64,000 nt of DNA from Pseudomonas serbica (GTDB lineage: Bacteria; Pseudomonadota; Gammaproteobacteria; Pseudomonadales; Pseudomonadaceae), in the NCBI RefSeq assembly GCF_028823535.1, contig NZ_JAQIYM010000001.1, forward strand, positions 372,001 to 436,000. Direction: 5' to 3'. Below the pieces are notes generated by a model, which saw only the letters and a program-made list of their open reading frames with translations, was not told the DNA's origin and did not search any database. Positions 1 through 9,940 of this stretch are shown piece by piece (position 1 is the first letter of the stretch; each line of letters starts with the position of its first letter). The position numbers and the translations under genes are program-made.

Positions 1-388
1 CGTTATTGAGATCGCGACATCGCAGTTCGTTGAGCCACTTGTTGGTATCGATCGTCATATCCCAATCGTAGCCAAACACCATCGGCGCAACCATGTCCTG
101 TTCGGCAGGTTTATCGCCATCGACGGTCCAGGGCTTGAACCGCCACTGCGCTATCGCCACCCGGGTCGCTTCAGCCAGGTCCGGGTGATCGCTTTGTACA
201 ATCTTCACCTTGCTGATTGAACCATCGGCCTTGACCGTGAACCCGACCCGGACAGTACCGACCACCCCGGCCCTCTGCAGTGCCAGTGGATAGATCGGCT
301 TGGGATTGTTCTCCGGTATCAGAAAAAACTCTTCAGCCCGGATTTCACCCGATACCACCAGGATCAACAGCAACACAAACCAACGCAT
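1..388 (-). CDS. TonB C-terminal domain protein (partial, 3' end outside window)
   Basis: About 129 codons are visible, read leftward off the window edge. The protein starts MRWFVLLLILVV, a short hydrophobic signal peptide ending near GEIRA. A TonB_C-like fold follows: 'NPKPIYPLALQRAGVVGTV', then 'VGFTVKADGSISKVKI' and 'AIAQWRFKPW', the usual conserved end of the domain. It has no N-terminal membrane anchor with a proline-rich spacer, so it is a small exported TonB-domain protein and not a classical TonB. The start ATG at 386-388 is preceded by a strong GGGAGGAGG ribosome-binding site. Its partner and substrate cannot be told from the sequence. Confidence 0.8.
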   Translation of the reverse strand, partial: MRWFVLLLILVVSGEIRAEEFFLIPENNPKPIYPLALQRAGVVGTVRVGFTVKADGSISKVKIVQSDHPDLAEATRVAIAQWRFKPWTVDGDKPAEQDMVAPMVFGYDWDMTIDTNKWLNELRCRDLNN

Positions 389-579
389 ACCTCCTCCCTC
401 TTGATGCAAATGCCAGGTCCTGGCCGCAACAAAAAGGCTACAGACCGACGGCCTCAAGCTGAAGGTCGCGGCTTCCGGTAAAGGGGCAGGACATTTCCCA
501 AAGGCCTGCCTTCACCCGCCGCATCAAACAGGAACGCTGTAATAATTCCTACAACGCACTTCATTTATACCTGAGCGAC

Positions 580-596
580 ATGTTCATAAAGGAACA
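580..596. promoter_or_regulatory. GlpR-like operator 1
   Basis: The sequence ATGTTCATAAAGGAACA contains the inverted halves TGTTC and GAACA with a 6-base spacer. This matches the general form of GlpR operators known from E. coli (an ATGTTCG-type half site and its inverse). It lies about 110 bases upstream of glpT. The assignment rests on shape and context. Confidence 0.45.
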
Positions 597-641
597 CTCG
601 AATTCCAACATTTCCGCTATTTTGCCGATGCGAACCGGTGC

Positions 642-659
642 TATTTTCGGTAACGAAAC
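642..659. promoter_or_regulatory. GlpR-like operator 2
   Basis: TATTTTCGGTAACGAAAC contains the perfect inverted repeat TTTCG / CGAAA around GTAA, close to the GlpR operator core. It lies about 50 bases upstream of the glpT start, where it could overlap the promoter or leader. Confidence 0.5.
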
Positions 660-706
660 TGTAACATTCGTATCCGCAGTCAAAACAAGAAATTTGGAGC
701 TCTTGA

Positions 707-2056
707 ATGTTTGCTTTCTTTCGTCCTGCCACGCATCAGGCTCCCTTGCCTGAAGAAAAAATAGACAGCACCTACCGACGCCTGCGTTGGCAGATCTTCG
801 CCGGTATCTTCATCGGTTACGCCGGTTACTACCTGCTGCGCAAAAACTTCTCCCTGGCCATGCCTTATCTGATCGAAGAGGGCTACACCCGAGGAGAGCT
901 GGGGGTGGCGCTGTCGGCGATTGCCATCGCCTACGGCTTGTCCAAGTTCCTGATGGGCATCGTGTCCGACCGTTCCAACCCGCGCTTCTTCCTGCCGTTT
1001 GGCCTCGTGGTCTCGGCGGCGGTGATGTTCACGTTCGGTTTTGCCCATTGGGCGACATCCAGCGTGACCATCATGTTCGTCCTGCTGTTCATCAATGGCT
1101 GGGCGCAGGGCATGGGCTGGCCGCCAAGCGGGCGGACCATGGTGCACTGGTGGTCGCAGAAGGAACGCGGTGGCGTGGTGTCCCTGTGGAACGTGGCGCA
1201 CAACGTCGGTGGCGGTTTGATCGGCCCGCTGTTCCTGATCGGCATGGGCCTGTTCAACGACTGGCACGCGGCGTTTTATGTGCCAGCGGCGGTGGCCATG
1301 GCCGTGGCCGTGTTTGCCTTCATCACCATGCGCGACACCCCGCAATCGGTCGGCCTGCCGCCGATCGAGAAGTACAAGAACGATTACCCGGAAGGCTACG
1401 ACGCCAGCCACGAAGAAGAATTCAGCGCCAAGGAAATCTTCGTCAAATACGTGCTGCGCAACAAAATGCTCTGGTACATCGCCCTGGCCAACGTCTTCGT
1501 CTACCTGCTGCGCTACGGCGTGCTGGACTGGGCGCCGACCTACCTCAAGGAAGCCAAGGGTTTCACCGTGGACAAGACGTCTTGGGCGTACTTCTTCTAC
1601 GAGTGGGCCGGTATTCCGGGCACGCTGCTGTGCGGCTGGATGTCGGACAAGATCTTCCGTGGCAACCGTGGCCTGACCGGCATGGTGTTCATGGCGCTGG
1701 TGACCGTGGCGACGCTGGTGTACTGGCTCAACCCGGCCGGTAACCCGACGGTCGACATGATTGCGCTGATCTCCATCGGCTTCCTGATCTACGGGCCGGT
1801 GATGCTGATCGGTCTACAGGCGCTGGAACTGGCACCGAAAAAAGCCGCCGGCACGGCTGCGGGCTTCACCGGCCTGTTCGGCTACCTGGGGGGATCCGTC
1901 GCGGCCAGTGCAGCGATGGGCTACACCGTGGACCATTTCGGCTGGGACGGCGGTTTCGTCTTGCTGATCGGTGCCTGCCTGCTGGCGATGGCTTTCCTTG
2001 CGCCGACGCTGTGGCACAAGCAGGTCGCCAGTCAGGGCCGCGAAGCACTCGCTTGA
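707..2056 (+). CDS. glpT: Glycerol-3-phosphate:phosphate antiporter GlpT
   Basis: This 449-aa inner-membrane transporter of the major facilitator superfamily imports sn-glycerol-3-phosphate in exchange for phosphate. It has twelve hydrophobic segments in two halves. The OPA-family signature is clear: '[17 protein letters not shown]' in TM1, '[19 protein letters not shown]' in the fourth to fifth segments, and '[14 protein letters not shown]' opening the second half. The length is typical for the family. The start ATG follows GGAGCTCTTGA. Two palindromes upstream resemble GlpR operators, so repression relieved by glycerol-3-phosphate is likely. GlpT is also the usual entry route for fosfomycin in Pseudomonas. 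The 3' end overlaps the convergent cyclotransferase gene by 25 bases. Confidence 0.95.
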   Translation: MFAFFRPATHQAPLPEEKIDSTYRRLRWQIFAGIFIGYAGYYLLRKNFSLAMPYLIEEGYTRGELGVALSAIAIAYGLSKFLMGIVSDRSNPRFFLPFGLVVSAAVMFTFGFAHWATSSVTIMFVLLFINGWAQGMGWPPSGRTMVHWWSQKERGGVVSLWNVAHNVGGGLIGPLFLIGMGLFNDWHAAFYVPAAVAMAVAVFAFITMRDTPQSVGLPPIEKYKNDYPEGYDASHEEEFSAKEIFVKYVLRNKMLWYIALANVFVYLLRYGVLDWAPTYLKEAKGFTVDKTSWAYFFYEWAGIPGTLLCGWMSDKIFRGNRGLTGMVFMALVTVATLVYWLNPAGNPTVDMIALISIGFLIYGPVMLIGLQALELAPKKAAGTAAGFTGLFGYLGGSVAASAAMGYTVDHFGWDGGFVLLIGACLLAMAFLAPTLWHKQVASQGREALA

Positions 2057-2700
2057 TCATCCTTTGATTTGCAGCGCTTGAGCCGCGCCTCCAGATTCCG
2101 GTCTGGCATGGCGTGGCTACGCAGGGCGTGTACGGTCTGCTCGACATAGTCGCGAGTGGTGCCGTAACGCCCGCAAGCGTTTTCGAACACGTGGCTCAGC
2201 ACGTGATCCGGCAGGTTGCCGGCGTAGCTGGGCAGGTGCCGCTCCAGGACGAATCCCAATGCCTGAACCTGATTGCCGTCCTCGAGTCGGCAATTGAGCC
2301 AGTGTGGACGATAGGACGGGAATGGCATTTCTCTTTTCCACAGTGCATACAGCGAAGCGTCCAGTTGCTCCTCCGGCAAGCGGTAGGCAAACCCGCTGCA
2401 AGAGCCGCCGCGATCCAGACCAAAGACGAGGCCAGGCATTTCCGGCGTGCCGCGATGTTCGTGGGACCACAGGTACAAACCGCGATGGTAGCCATGTACG
2501 CGTCCGCGAACCCGTTCGACCGCCGTGCACTCCGGCCGCCAGATCAGCGACCCGTAGGCGAACAGCCATACCGGGCCGCCCTTGTGGCGCGCCATGGTCG
2601 ATTGCATCGAGCTGAGCAATTGTTCGTGAGTGAGTTGCGGCCCCAGATCGAGCCGCGGAGGGTAAGCCAGATTCAAGATTGACGATTCAATGGCGCTCAT
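2032..2700 (-). CDS. ChaC-like glutathione-specific gamma-glutamylcyclotransferase
   Basis: This 222-aa protein is a predicted cytoplasmic enzyme that converts glutathione to 5-oxoproline and Cys-Gly. The N-terminal '[14 protein letters not shown]' is the ChaC/GGCT substrate-binding loop (YGSL). '[30 protein letters not shown]' and 'GFAYRLPEE' are typical ChaC segments, and the catalytic glutamate is expected in the downstream 'ALWKRE' region. The length is normal for proteobacterial ChaC. The last 25 bases overlap the end of glpT on the other strand and no terminator lies between them. Confidence 0.88.
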   Translation of the reverse strand: MSAIESSILNLAYPPRLDLGPQLTHEQLLSSMQSTMARHKGGPVWLFAYGSLIWRPECTAVERVRGRVHGYHRGLYLWSHEHRGTPEMPGLVFGLDRGGSCSGFAYRLPEEQLDASLYALWKREMPFPSYRPHWLNCRLEDGNQVQALGFVLERHLPSYAGNLPDHVLSHVFENACGRYGTTRDYVEQTVHALRSHAMPDRNLEARLKRCKSKDDQASASRP

Positions 2701-2843
2701 GGCGAATAGCGTTCAGCTCCCCGCGAGTAAAGAGTTACTTAATAGAACGCACCGCTGCAACAATAAGGCACATATGTTTTTCAAAGCAATTCAAGTGCCA
2801 TGGCACCGTTGTTAATTAATTACCTGAACAAATTATAACCTAC

Positions 2844-2871
2844 CGGTATTTATATGATTTTATAAATACCG
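2844..2871. repeat. AT-rich perfect inverted repeat
   Basis: CGGTATTTATA and its exact inverse TATAAATACCG are separated by TGATTT. The surroundings (about 2740-2900) are unusually AT-rich. It could be an operator or a cruciform. It lacks the GC stem and T-run of an intrinsic terminator. Confidence 0.7.
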
Positions 2872-2937
2872 ATAAGCTATATAGAGAGATATAAGGATAA
2901 AACCGTAGGCAACATCAAGATCGCTGATCAGGATTGA

Positions 2938-2976
2938 GGATCAAGATCGTGGATCAAGATCGCGGATCAAGATCGC
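2938..2976. repeat. 13-bp tandem repeat, three copies
   Basis: GGATCAAGATCGY is repeated head-to-tail at 2938-2950, 2951-2963 and 2964-2976, with a degenerate copy just to the left (2911-2937). The third copy carries the stop codon (complement of TCA, 2967-2969) of the leftward ferredoxin-reductase gene. Thirteen is not a multiple of three, so gain or loss of a copy would change what lies after the stop. Confidence 0.9.
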
Positions 2977-3935
2977 GGCGCGTACGCAAATACGTCGGCG
3001 CGCATCTGGTGGGCGTCCATCCCCGCCTCGACCAACGCATCCAGGGTGCCGTAGACCATGGCCGGCGAGCCGCTGGCATAGACATGCAAGGCCTTGAGAT
3101 CGGGAAAGTCTTCGCAGACCGCTTCATGCAACATGCCGCAACGCCCCTGCCAGCCGCATTGGTCGCTGACGACTTTATGCAGGAACAGATTGGGCAGTTT
3201 CAGCCACTCATCCCAATGTTCGACTTCATAAAAGTCTTCAGGGCGACGCACCCCCCAATACAGGTGCACGGGATGCTTGAAGCCTAGCGCACGGCAATGT
3301 TCGATCAGGCCATGGACCTGGCCCATGCCCGTGCCAGCGGCGATCAGCACCAACGGACCGTCCGGCAACTCCGCCAGGTGCGTATCTCCAAACGGCATGT
3401 CGATACGCACCATCATGTTGCGTTGCAGTTGCTCGATCAGGTTCAGCGCACTGGCTTCGCGCGCCAACACGTGGATTTCCAGATCCCGCCCGCCAGAGGG
3501 TGCCGAGGCCAGGGAGAAGGATGACTTCTCGCCATTGTCGCGATGGATCATCAGGTACTGGCCCGCGTGATAACGCGGCGACTTGCCGGCAGGCGCCCGC
3601 AGCCGCACCCGCCAGGTATCGCCACCGACCTCGGTGCAACTGGTGACCTGACACGACAGACTGCGCACCGGCAACTCTCCGAGCGCGAGCACGCCATCCC
3701 ACAGCACGATGCAGTCTTCCAGCGGCTCCGCTATGCAAGTGTAGAACTCGCCATGGTCACGCACGAGGCCTGCCTGCTCGACGCGCCCTTCCACCAGCAG
3801 CGCGGCGCATACATGGCAGTTACCGTTGCGGCAGCTTTGCGGGCATTCATAGCCCAGGCGACGTGCGCCATCGAGAATCCGCTCGCCGGGCAAGATATCC
3901 AGGACTGCTCCAGAGGGCTGCAAGGTTACACGCAT
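2967..3935 (-). CDS. 2Fe-2S ferredoxin/FAD/NAD(P)H reductase (CDP-6-deoxy-glucoseen reductase-like)
   Basis: This 322-aa soluble electron-transfer flavoprotein has three parts. A plant-type 2Fe-2S domain lies at the N terminus ('CPQSCRNGNCHVC' plus a later Cys in 'FYTCIAEP'). The FAD domain carries 'SFSLASAP'. The NAD(P)-binding domain carries 'LIAAGTGMGQVHGL'. The start is placed at MRVTLQP because its ATG overlaps the ubiD stop as TGATG, which indicates translational coupling. Upstream in-frame sequence is only the ubiD 3' end. Homologues beside ubiD are annotated as CDP-6-deoxy-delta-3,4-glucoseen reductase by similarity to AscD/E3. No CDP-sugar pathway is visible here, so the true partner is unknown. 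The gene ends inside a 13-bp tandem repeat. Confidence 0.88.
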   Translation of the reverse strand: MRVTLQPSGAVLDILPGERILDGARRLGYECPQSCRNGNCHVCAALLVEGRVEQAGLVRDHGEFYTCIAEPLEDCIVLWDGVLALGELPVRSLSCQVTSCTEVGGDTWRVRLRAPAGKSPRYHAGQYLMIHRDNGEKSSFSLASAPSGGRDLEIHVLAREASALNLIEQLQRNMMVRIDMPFGDTHLAELPDGPLVLIAAGTGMGQVHGLIEHCRALGFKHPVHLYWGVRRPEDFYEVEHWDEWLKLPNLFLHKVVSDQCGWQGRCGMLHEAVCEDFPDLKALHVYASGSPAMVYGTLDALVEAGMDAHQMRADVFAYAPRS

Positions 3936-5401
3936 CAATCTATTCCTAACTGATTCCAGATGGCATCGATCCGCTGGGTCACGGCGTCGTCCTTGACGAT
4001 TACACGGCCCCACTCGCGCGTGGTTTCACCCGGCCATTTATGCGTGGCATCGAGCCCCATCTTCGAACCCAGGCCGGAAACCGGCGAGGCGAAGTCCAGG
4101 TAGTCGATCGGTGTGTTCTCGATCATCACCGTGTCGCGCTTGGGGTCCATGCGCGTGGTGATGGCCCAGATCACGTCGTTCCAGTCCCGCGCGTTGATAT
4201 CGTCGTCGGTGACGATAACGAACTTGGTGTACATGAACTGTCGCAAAAACGACCAGACGCCGAGCATTACCCGCTTGGCATGGCCTGGGTACGACTTCTT
4301 CATGGTCACCACGGCCATCCGATAGGAACAGCCTTCGGGTGGCAGGTAGAAGTCGGTGATTTCGGGGAACTGCTTCTGCAGGATCGGCACGAACACTTCG
4401 TTCAGTGCCACACCGAGGATTGCCGGCTCATCCGGTGGACGGCCGGTGTAGGTGCTGTGGTAGATCGGCTTGATCCGGTGGGTGATGCGCTCGACGGTGA
4501 ACACCGGGAAGCTGTCGACTTCGTTGTAGTAACCGGTGTGGTCGCCGTACGGCCCTTCATCGGCCATCTCGCCCGGATGAATCACCCCTTCGAGGATGAT
4601 TTCGGCGGTGGCCGGCACTTGCAGGTCGTTGCCACGGCACTTGACCAGTTCGGTCCGGTTACCGCGCAGCAAGCCGGCAAAGGCGTACTCGGAAAGACTG
4701 TCTGGCACCGGGGTCACGGCACCGAGGATGGTCGCCGGGTCAGCACCCAGCGCCACGGCCACCGGGAACGGCTGGCCAGGGTGTTTCTCGCACCATTCAC
4801 GGTAATCCAGCGCGCCGCCGCGGTGACTCAGCCAGCGCATGATGACCTTGTTGCGGCCGATCACTTGCTGACGGTAGATACCGAGGTTCTGCCGGTCCTT
4901 GTTCGGCCCCTTGGTGACCGTCAGGCCCCAGGTGATCAGCGGGGCGACATCGCCTGGCCAGCAGGTCTGCACGGGCAAGGTCGAAAGGTCGACGTCGTCG
5001 CCTTCGATCACCACTTCCTGGCAGATCGCGTCTTTGACGACCTTGGGCGCCATGGAGATGATCTTGCGGAAGATCGGCAGCTTGGACCAGGCGTCTTTCA
5101 GCCCCTTCGGCGGCTCGGGCTCCTTGAGGAACGCCAGCAACTTGCCGATTTCACGCAGCTCGCTGACCGCTTCGGCGCCCATGCCCAACGCGACGCGCTC
5201 GGGGGTACCGAACAGGTTGCCGAGCACGGGAATGTCAAAACCGGTAGGTTTTTCGAAGAGCAGGGCCGGGCCCTTGGCGCGCAAGGTGCGATCGCACACC
5301 TCGGTCATTTCGAGCACTGGGGACACCGGAACCTGGATGCGCTTGAGTTCGCCGCGCTGTTCCAGGCCGCTGATAAAGTCGCGCAAGTCGCGATACTGCA
5401 T
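3935..5401 (-). CDS. ubiD: 4-hydroxy-3-polyprenylbenzoate decarboxylase UbiD
   Basis: This 488-aa prenylated-FMN-dependent decarboxylase removes the carboxyl group of the polyprenyl-hydroxybenzoate intermediate in ubiquinone synthesis. The protein aligns from end to end with the bacterial UbiD family: N-terminal '[20 protein letters not shown]', central '[22 protein letters not shown]', '[15 protein letters not shown]', and C-terminal '[20 protein letters not shown]'. The prFMN cofactor must come from a UbiX enzyme outside this window. The gene lies downstream of rho, with rho's terminator between them, and is followed with a one-base overlap by the reductase. Confidence 0.96.
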   Translation of the reverse strand: MQYRDLRDFISGLEQRGELKRIQVPVSPVLEMTEVCDRTLRAKGPALLFEKPTGFDIPVLGNLFGTPERVALGMGAEAVSELREIGKLLAFLKEPEPPKGLKDAWSKLPIFRKIISMAPKVVKDAICQEVVIEGDDVDLSTLPVQTCWPGDVAPLITWGLTVTKGPNKDRQNLGIYRQQVIGRNKVIMRWLSHRGGALDYREWCEKHPGQPFPVAVALGADPATILGAVTPVPDSLSEYAFAGLLRGNRTELVKCRGNDLQVPATAEIILEGVIHPGEMADEGPYGDHTGYYNEVDSFPVFTVERITHRIKPIYHSTYTGRPPDEPAILGVALNEVFVPILQKQFPEITDFYLPPEGCSYRMAVVTMKKSYPGHAKRVMLGVWSFLRQFMYTKFVIVTDDDINARDWNDVIWAITTRMDPKRDTVMIENTPIDYLDFASPVSGLGSKMGLDATHKWPGETTREWGRVIVKDDAVTQRIDAIWNQLGID

Positions 5402-5502
5402 GCGTGAGCCTCGTGTTGGCCGTGGCGTTCGGGGCAGGCAGTTTAGCGCCGAACCCCTCTATTCAGAACCATGAACTGCCGGTTCATCAAAAATCAGATA
5501 GC

Positions 5503-5528
5503 AAAAAGCCGGGTTGCCCCGGCTTTTT
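5503..5528 (-). terminator. Intrinsic terminator downstream of rho
   Basis: AAAAAGCCGGG-TTG-CCCCGGCTTTTT is a GC-rich stem flanked by A and T runs, placed just after the rho stop codon (read leftward). It should separate rho from the ubiD transcript. Confidence 0.85.
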
Positions 5529-5540
5529 GACCTGTTCGAC

Positions 5541-6800
<1,260 letters not shown>

Positions 6801-6997
6801 ATAGGAATGACGTAATCATTTATGGAGGGGGGAAATTAAGCTTTTGGCTTAATGAGGCCGCGCCGCGGAGAAGGCGACAGGATCGCGTACTTATTCGAAA
6901 AGGAGAGCGTCGGCGACGGCTAGCAGGGGGCACTGGAGAAACCAGCGCGGGGCCGAATGTAACACCTGAGTTTCGGAGCGTCTAGCCCTCCACAACG
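6801..6997 (-). promoter_or_regulatory. rho leader/promoter region
   Basis: About 200 bases lie between the trxA terminator and the rho start, with no open frame of interest. Rho genes in proteobacteria commonly carry a long untranslated leader with Rho-dependent autoregulation. The sequence alone shows only the gap. Confidence 0.35.
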
Positions 6998-7026
6998 AAA
7001 AAAGCCCCGCTATTTACGGGGCTTTT
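6998..7026 (-). terminator. Intrinsic terminator of trxA
   Basis: AAAAAAGCCCCG-CTATTTA-CGGGGCTTTT lies immediately downstream of the trxA stop (read leftward). Confidence 0.88.
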
Positions 7027-7048
7027 CTCTGACACGCTGCTACGACGC

Positions 7049-7378
7049 TTAGATGTTGGCGTCGAGGAAAGCCGCCAGTTGCGACTTCGACAGTGCGCCG
7101 ACCTTGGTCGCTTCAACGTTGCCGTTCTTGAACAGCATCAGTGTCGGGATACCGCGCACGCCGTGCTTGGCGGGGGTTTCCTGGTTTTCGTCGATGTTCA
7201 GCTTGGCAACGGTCAGCTTGCCTTTGTAGGTCTCGGCAATTTCGTCCAGGACAGGAGCGATCATTTTGCAAGGGCCGCACCACTCAGCCCAGTAGTCGAC
7301 CAGTACAGCGCCTTCAGCCTTGAGTACGTCGGCCTCGAAGCTAGCGTCGCTAACGTGTTTGATAAGATCGCTGCTCAT
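7049..7378 (-). CDS. trxA: Thioredoxin TrxA
   Basis: This 109-aa cytoplasmic disulfide reductase is reduced by thioredoxin reductase and supplies electrons to ribonucleotide reductase and other targets. The active site 'EWCGPCKM' and the cis-proline loop '[11 protein letters not shown]' are intact. The start is set at MSSDLIKHV because the length then equals that of other TrxA proteins and a purine-rich GGAGAATTCC sequence precedes it. The longer in-frame extension upstream has no family support. It has its own terminator and is transcribed toward rho. Confidence 0.97.
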   Translation of the reverse strand: MSSDLIKHVSDASFEADVLKAEGAVLVDYWAEWCGPCKMIAPVLDEIAETYKGKLTVAKLNIDENQETPAKHGVRGIPTLMLFKNGNVEATKVGALSKSQLAAFLDANI

Positions 7379-7499
7379 GGAATTCTCCAGGGTTGTAAGC
7401 AAAAAAACGTGGCCCATCATAGCCGCCCTTCCCCTGTTCAGGAAGGTGCAGATGATTGAGTCTCGCTATGGTGTTGCATGAGTTTGGGTATAGCTCAGG

Positions 7500-8207
7500 T
7501 CAGGCGGTGGCGGGAGCGACGAACGCGATCCCGGTGCGCATCGCCGCGTTGCGCACGTGTTCGTGCATGGCCTTTTGTGCAGCCCCCGAGGCCCGGCGCG
7601 CCAGCGCGCGAAGGATCTTGCGGTGCTCCTGCCAGGTTTCCATGGCTCGCTCGGCCCGGATGAACGGTAGCTTCTGGCTCTCCAGGAAGATGTCGGCGCT
7701 GGCCGTCAGGATGCTCAGCATCGCCTGATTGCCGCTGGCCAGCAGAATGCGTCGATGAAACTCAAAGTCCAGCCGCGCCGCCGCTTCAAAGTCGCCAGAT
7801 TTCAGTTCGTTGCGCATGGCGGCGACGTTATCTTCCAGCGCATCGAGCTCATCGGTACTCAAGGTCACGGCCGCCAGCCCCGCCGCAAACCCCTCCAGCG
7901 CATAACGCAGCTGGAAGATATCCAGAGGCGAAGCCTGTGCCGCGAACGGCCAACCGGGCGCAGCCTCGCCTCGCGGCAGCTCCACCGGCGACTGCACGAA
8001 CACGCCTTTACCCGGCTGTATGCTGATGACACCCAGCGCACTGAGCGATGACAACGCCTCGCGCAACGACGCCCGACTGACGCCCAATTGCACCGCCAGG
8101 TCCCGCTGCGAAGGCAAGGCATCCCCGGGCCCGAAACCCCGTTCGGTGATCAGCTTGCGGATGGCTTGCAGCGCCACTTCAGGTACGGCGCGGGAGATCG
8201 AATTCAT
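7500..8207 (-). CDS. GntR/FadR-family transcriptional regulator
   Basis: This 235-aa protein has an N-terminal winged helix ('GFGPGDALPSQRDLAVQLGVSRASLREALSSL', then 'GKGVFVQSP'). An all-helical FCD ligand-binding domain fills residues from about 85 to 220, including 'RLDFEFHRRIL', whose aspartate and histidine are typical FCD metal ligands. It is divergent from the amino-acid ABC importer across a 256-base gap, the standard position for a local repressor whose effector is the imported compound or a metabolite of it. The effector is not identifiable. Confidence 0.88.
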   Translation of the reverse strand: MNSISRAVPEVALQAIRKLITERGFGPGDALPSQRDLAVQLGVSRASLREALSSLSALGVISIQPGKGVFVQSPVELPRGEAAPGWPFAAQASPLDIFQLRYALEGFAAGLAAVTLSTDELDALEDNVAAMRNELKSGDFEAAARLDFEFHRRILLASGNQAMLSILTASADIFLESQKLPFIRAERAMETWQEHRKILRALARRASGAAQKAMHEHVRNAAMRTGIAFVAPATA

Positions 8208-8463
8208 GGTTTTCCACTAGAACCAGGCCAATGTGCGATCAGTTGTAAAGCTATTCGGGGCGCCCGGCAAGTCGTGCCCCATGGGGGTTCGGTCACTTTC
8301 CTGGCTGCGCCATCAGGGTGCGAAACGCCACCTGACTGTTCAGACCAGTAAGACCGTGCGACGCCAGCAAAACCGCGGCCTGGCGCCCCGTAAACGCCAT
8401 GTTGGCATGGCCCATGCTCTGTCGATCCGCAGAAATCACTTCCCGAAGATCCGGAGACTTGCC

Positions 8464-9249
8464 ATGACCCAGCGTTACAGCGCCCTCCTCGCAGCCTTGT
8501 TCGCCAGTTTCGTACTGAGCCAGGCTCCCGCTCATGCCGATGCTCTGGAGGATGTGGTCCAGCGCGGCGTCCTCAAGGTCGCCGTACCGCAGGACTTCCC
8601 GCCTTTCGGCTCGGTCGGCCCGGACATGAAACCCCGCGGCCTGGACATCGACACCGCCAAACTGCTGGCCGACCAGCTCAAGGTCAAACTCGAACTGACC
8701 CCGGTCAACAGCACCAACCGCATTCCGTTCCTGACCACCGGCAAGGTCGACCTGGTGATCTCCAGCCTCGGTAAAAACCCCGAGCGCGAAAAGGTCATCG
8801 ATTTCTCCCGCGCCTATGCACCCTTCTACCTCGCGGTGTTCGGTCCTCCAGACGCCGACATCAAAAGCCTGGACGACCTCAAGGGCAAGACCATCAGCGT
8901 CACCCGTGGCGCTATCGAAGACATCGAGCTGACCAAGGTCGCCCCCGAGGGTGTGACCATCAAGCGCTTCGAAGACAACAACTCGACCATCGCCGCGTAT
9001 CTGGCCGGGCAAGTCGACCTGATCGCCAGCGGCAACGTGGTGATGGTCGCCATCAGCGAGAAGAGCCCGAAGCGCGTGCCAGCGTTGAAAGTGAAGCTCA
9101 AGGACTCGCCAGTCTACGTCGGCGTGAACAAGAACGAGCCGGCGCTGCTGGACAAGGTCAACCAGATCCTCGTCACCGCAAAAACCGACGGCGCGCTGGA
9201 AAAAAACGCCCTGACCTGGCTGAAAGAACCGCTGCCGGCCGACCTCTGA
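8464..9249 (+). CDS. Polar amino-acid ABC transporter, periplasmic binding protein
   Basis: This 261-aa protein begins with a clear signal peptide (MTQRYSALLAALFASFVLSQ, ending APAHA). The SBP_bac_3 fold follows: 'GVLKVAVPQDFPPFGSV', 'GLDIDTAKLLADQLKVKLEL', 'NRIPFLTTGKVDLVISSLG' and 'DLKGKTISVTRGAIEDIEL'. It should deliver an amino acid or related compound to the two permeases downstream. The start chosen gives a normal signal peptide; the open frame runs further upstream without support. It is the first gene of a four-gene operon divergent from a GntR regulator. Confidence 0.92.
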   Translation: MTQRYSALLAALFASFVLSQAPAHADALEDVVQRGVLKVAVPQDFPPFGSVGPDMKPRGLDIDTAKLLADQLKVKLELTPVNSTNRIPFLTTGKVDLVISSLGKNPEREKVIDFSRAYAPFYLAVFGPPDADIKSLDDLKGKTISVTRGAIEDIELTKVAPEGVTIKRFEDNNSTIAAYLAGQVDLIASGNVVMVAISEKSPKRVPALKVKLKDSPVYVGVNKNEPALLDKVNQILVTAKTDGALEKNALTWLKEPLPADL

Positions 9250-9271
9250 TCCGGCGCGCAGGAGACACGCT

Positions 9272-9940
9272 ATGGCTTATCAGTTCGATTTCTTGCCGGT
9301 GGTCCACAACACCGACCTGCTGCTGCGTGGTGCGCTGTTCACCCTTGAGCTGACGGCCATCGGCGCGGTGCTGGGGGTGGGCCTTGGCATCATCGGGGCG
9401 CTGGTGCGGGCGTGGAACATCCGCCCTTTCGCCGGGATTTTCGCGGTCTACGTCGAGTTGATCCGCAATACGCCGTTCCTGGTGCAGTTGTTCTTCATCT
9501 TCTTCGGCCTGCCGTCGCTTGGCGTGCAGATTTCCGAGTGGCAGGCCGCCGTGCTGGCGATGGTGATCAATCTGGGTGCCTACTCGACCGAGATCATCCG
9601 TGCCGGTATCCAGGCGATCCCGCGCGGCCAGCTGGAGGCCGCAGCGGCGCTGGCCATGACGCGCTTCGAAGCGTTCCGCCACGTGGTGCTGCTACCGGCG
9701 CTGGGCAAGGTCTGGCCGGCCTTGAGCAGCCAGATCATCATCGTCATGCTCGGCTCGGCAGTCTGCTCGCAGATCGCCACCGAAGAGCTGAGCTTCGCCG
9801 CCAACTTTATCCAGTCGCGCAACTTCCGCGCCTTTGAAACCTATGCCCTGACCACGCTGCTCTACCTGTGCATGGCCTTGTTGATCCGCCAGTTGCTGAA
9901 CTGGATCGGCCAGCGATTTATTGCAAGGAGCACTCGATGA
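9272..9940 (+). CDS. Amino-acid ABC transporter permease 1
   Basis: This 222-aa inner-membrane protein has about five hydrophobic segments. The HisM-type signature 'VYVELIRNTPFLVQLFFIFFGLP' and the EAA loop 'AIPRGQLEAAAALAMTRFEAFRHVVLLPA', which contacts the ATPase, are both present. It starts 22 bases after the binding-protein gene, and its stop overlaps the next permease start as ATGA. Confidence 0.92.
   Translation: MAYQFDFLPVVHNTDLLLRGALFTLELTAIGAVLGVGLGIIGALVRAWNIRPFAGIFAVYVELIRNTPFLVQLFFIFFGLPSLGVQISEWQAAVLAMVINLGAYSTEIIRAGIQAIPRGQLEAAAALAMTRFEAFRHVVLLPALGKVWPALSSQIIIVMLGSAVCSQIATEELSFAANFIQSRNFRAFETYALTTLLYLCMALLIRQLLNWIGQRFIARSTR

Larger units (their letters stand above)
389..706. 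other. Divergent intergenic region with glpT control sites
   Basis: This 318-base gap separates the leftward TonB-domain gene from glpT. It contains the two GlpR-like palindromes listed separately and an AT-richer stretch from about 540 to 690 that should hold the glpT promoter. I see no convincing gene in it. Confidence 0.6.
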
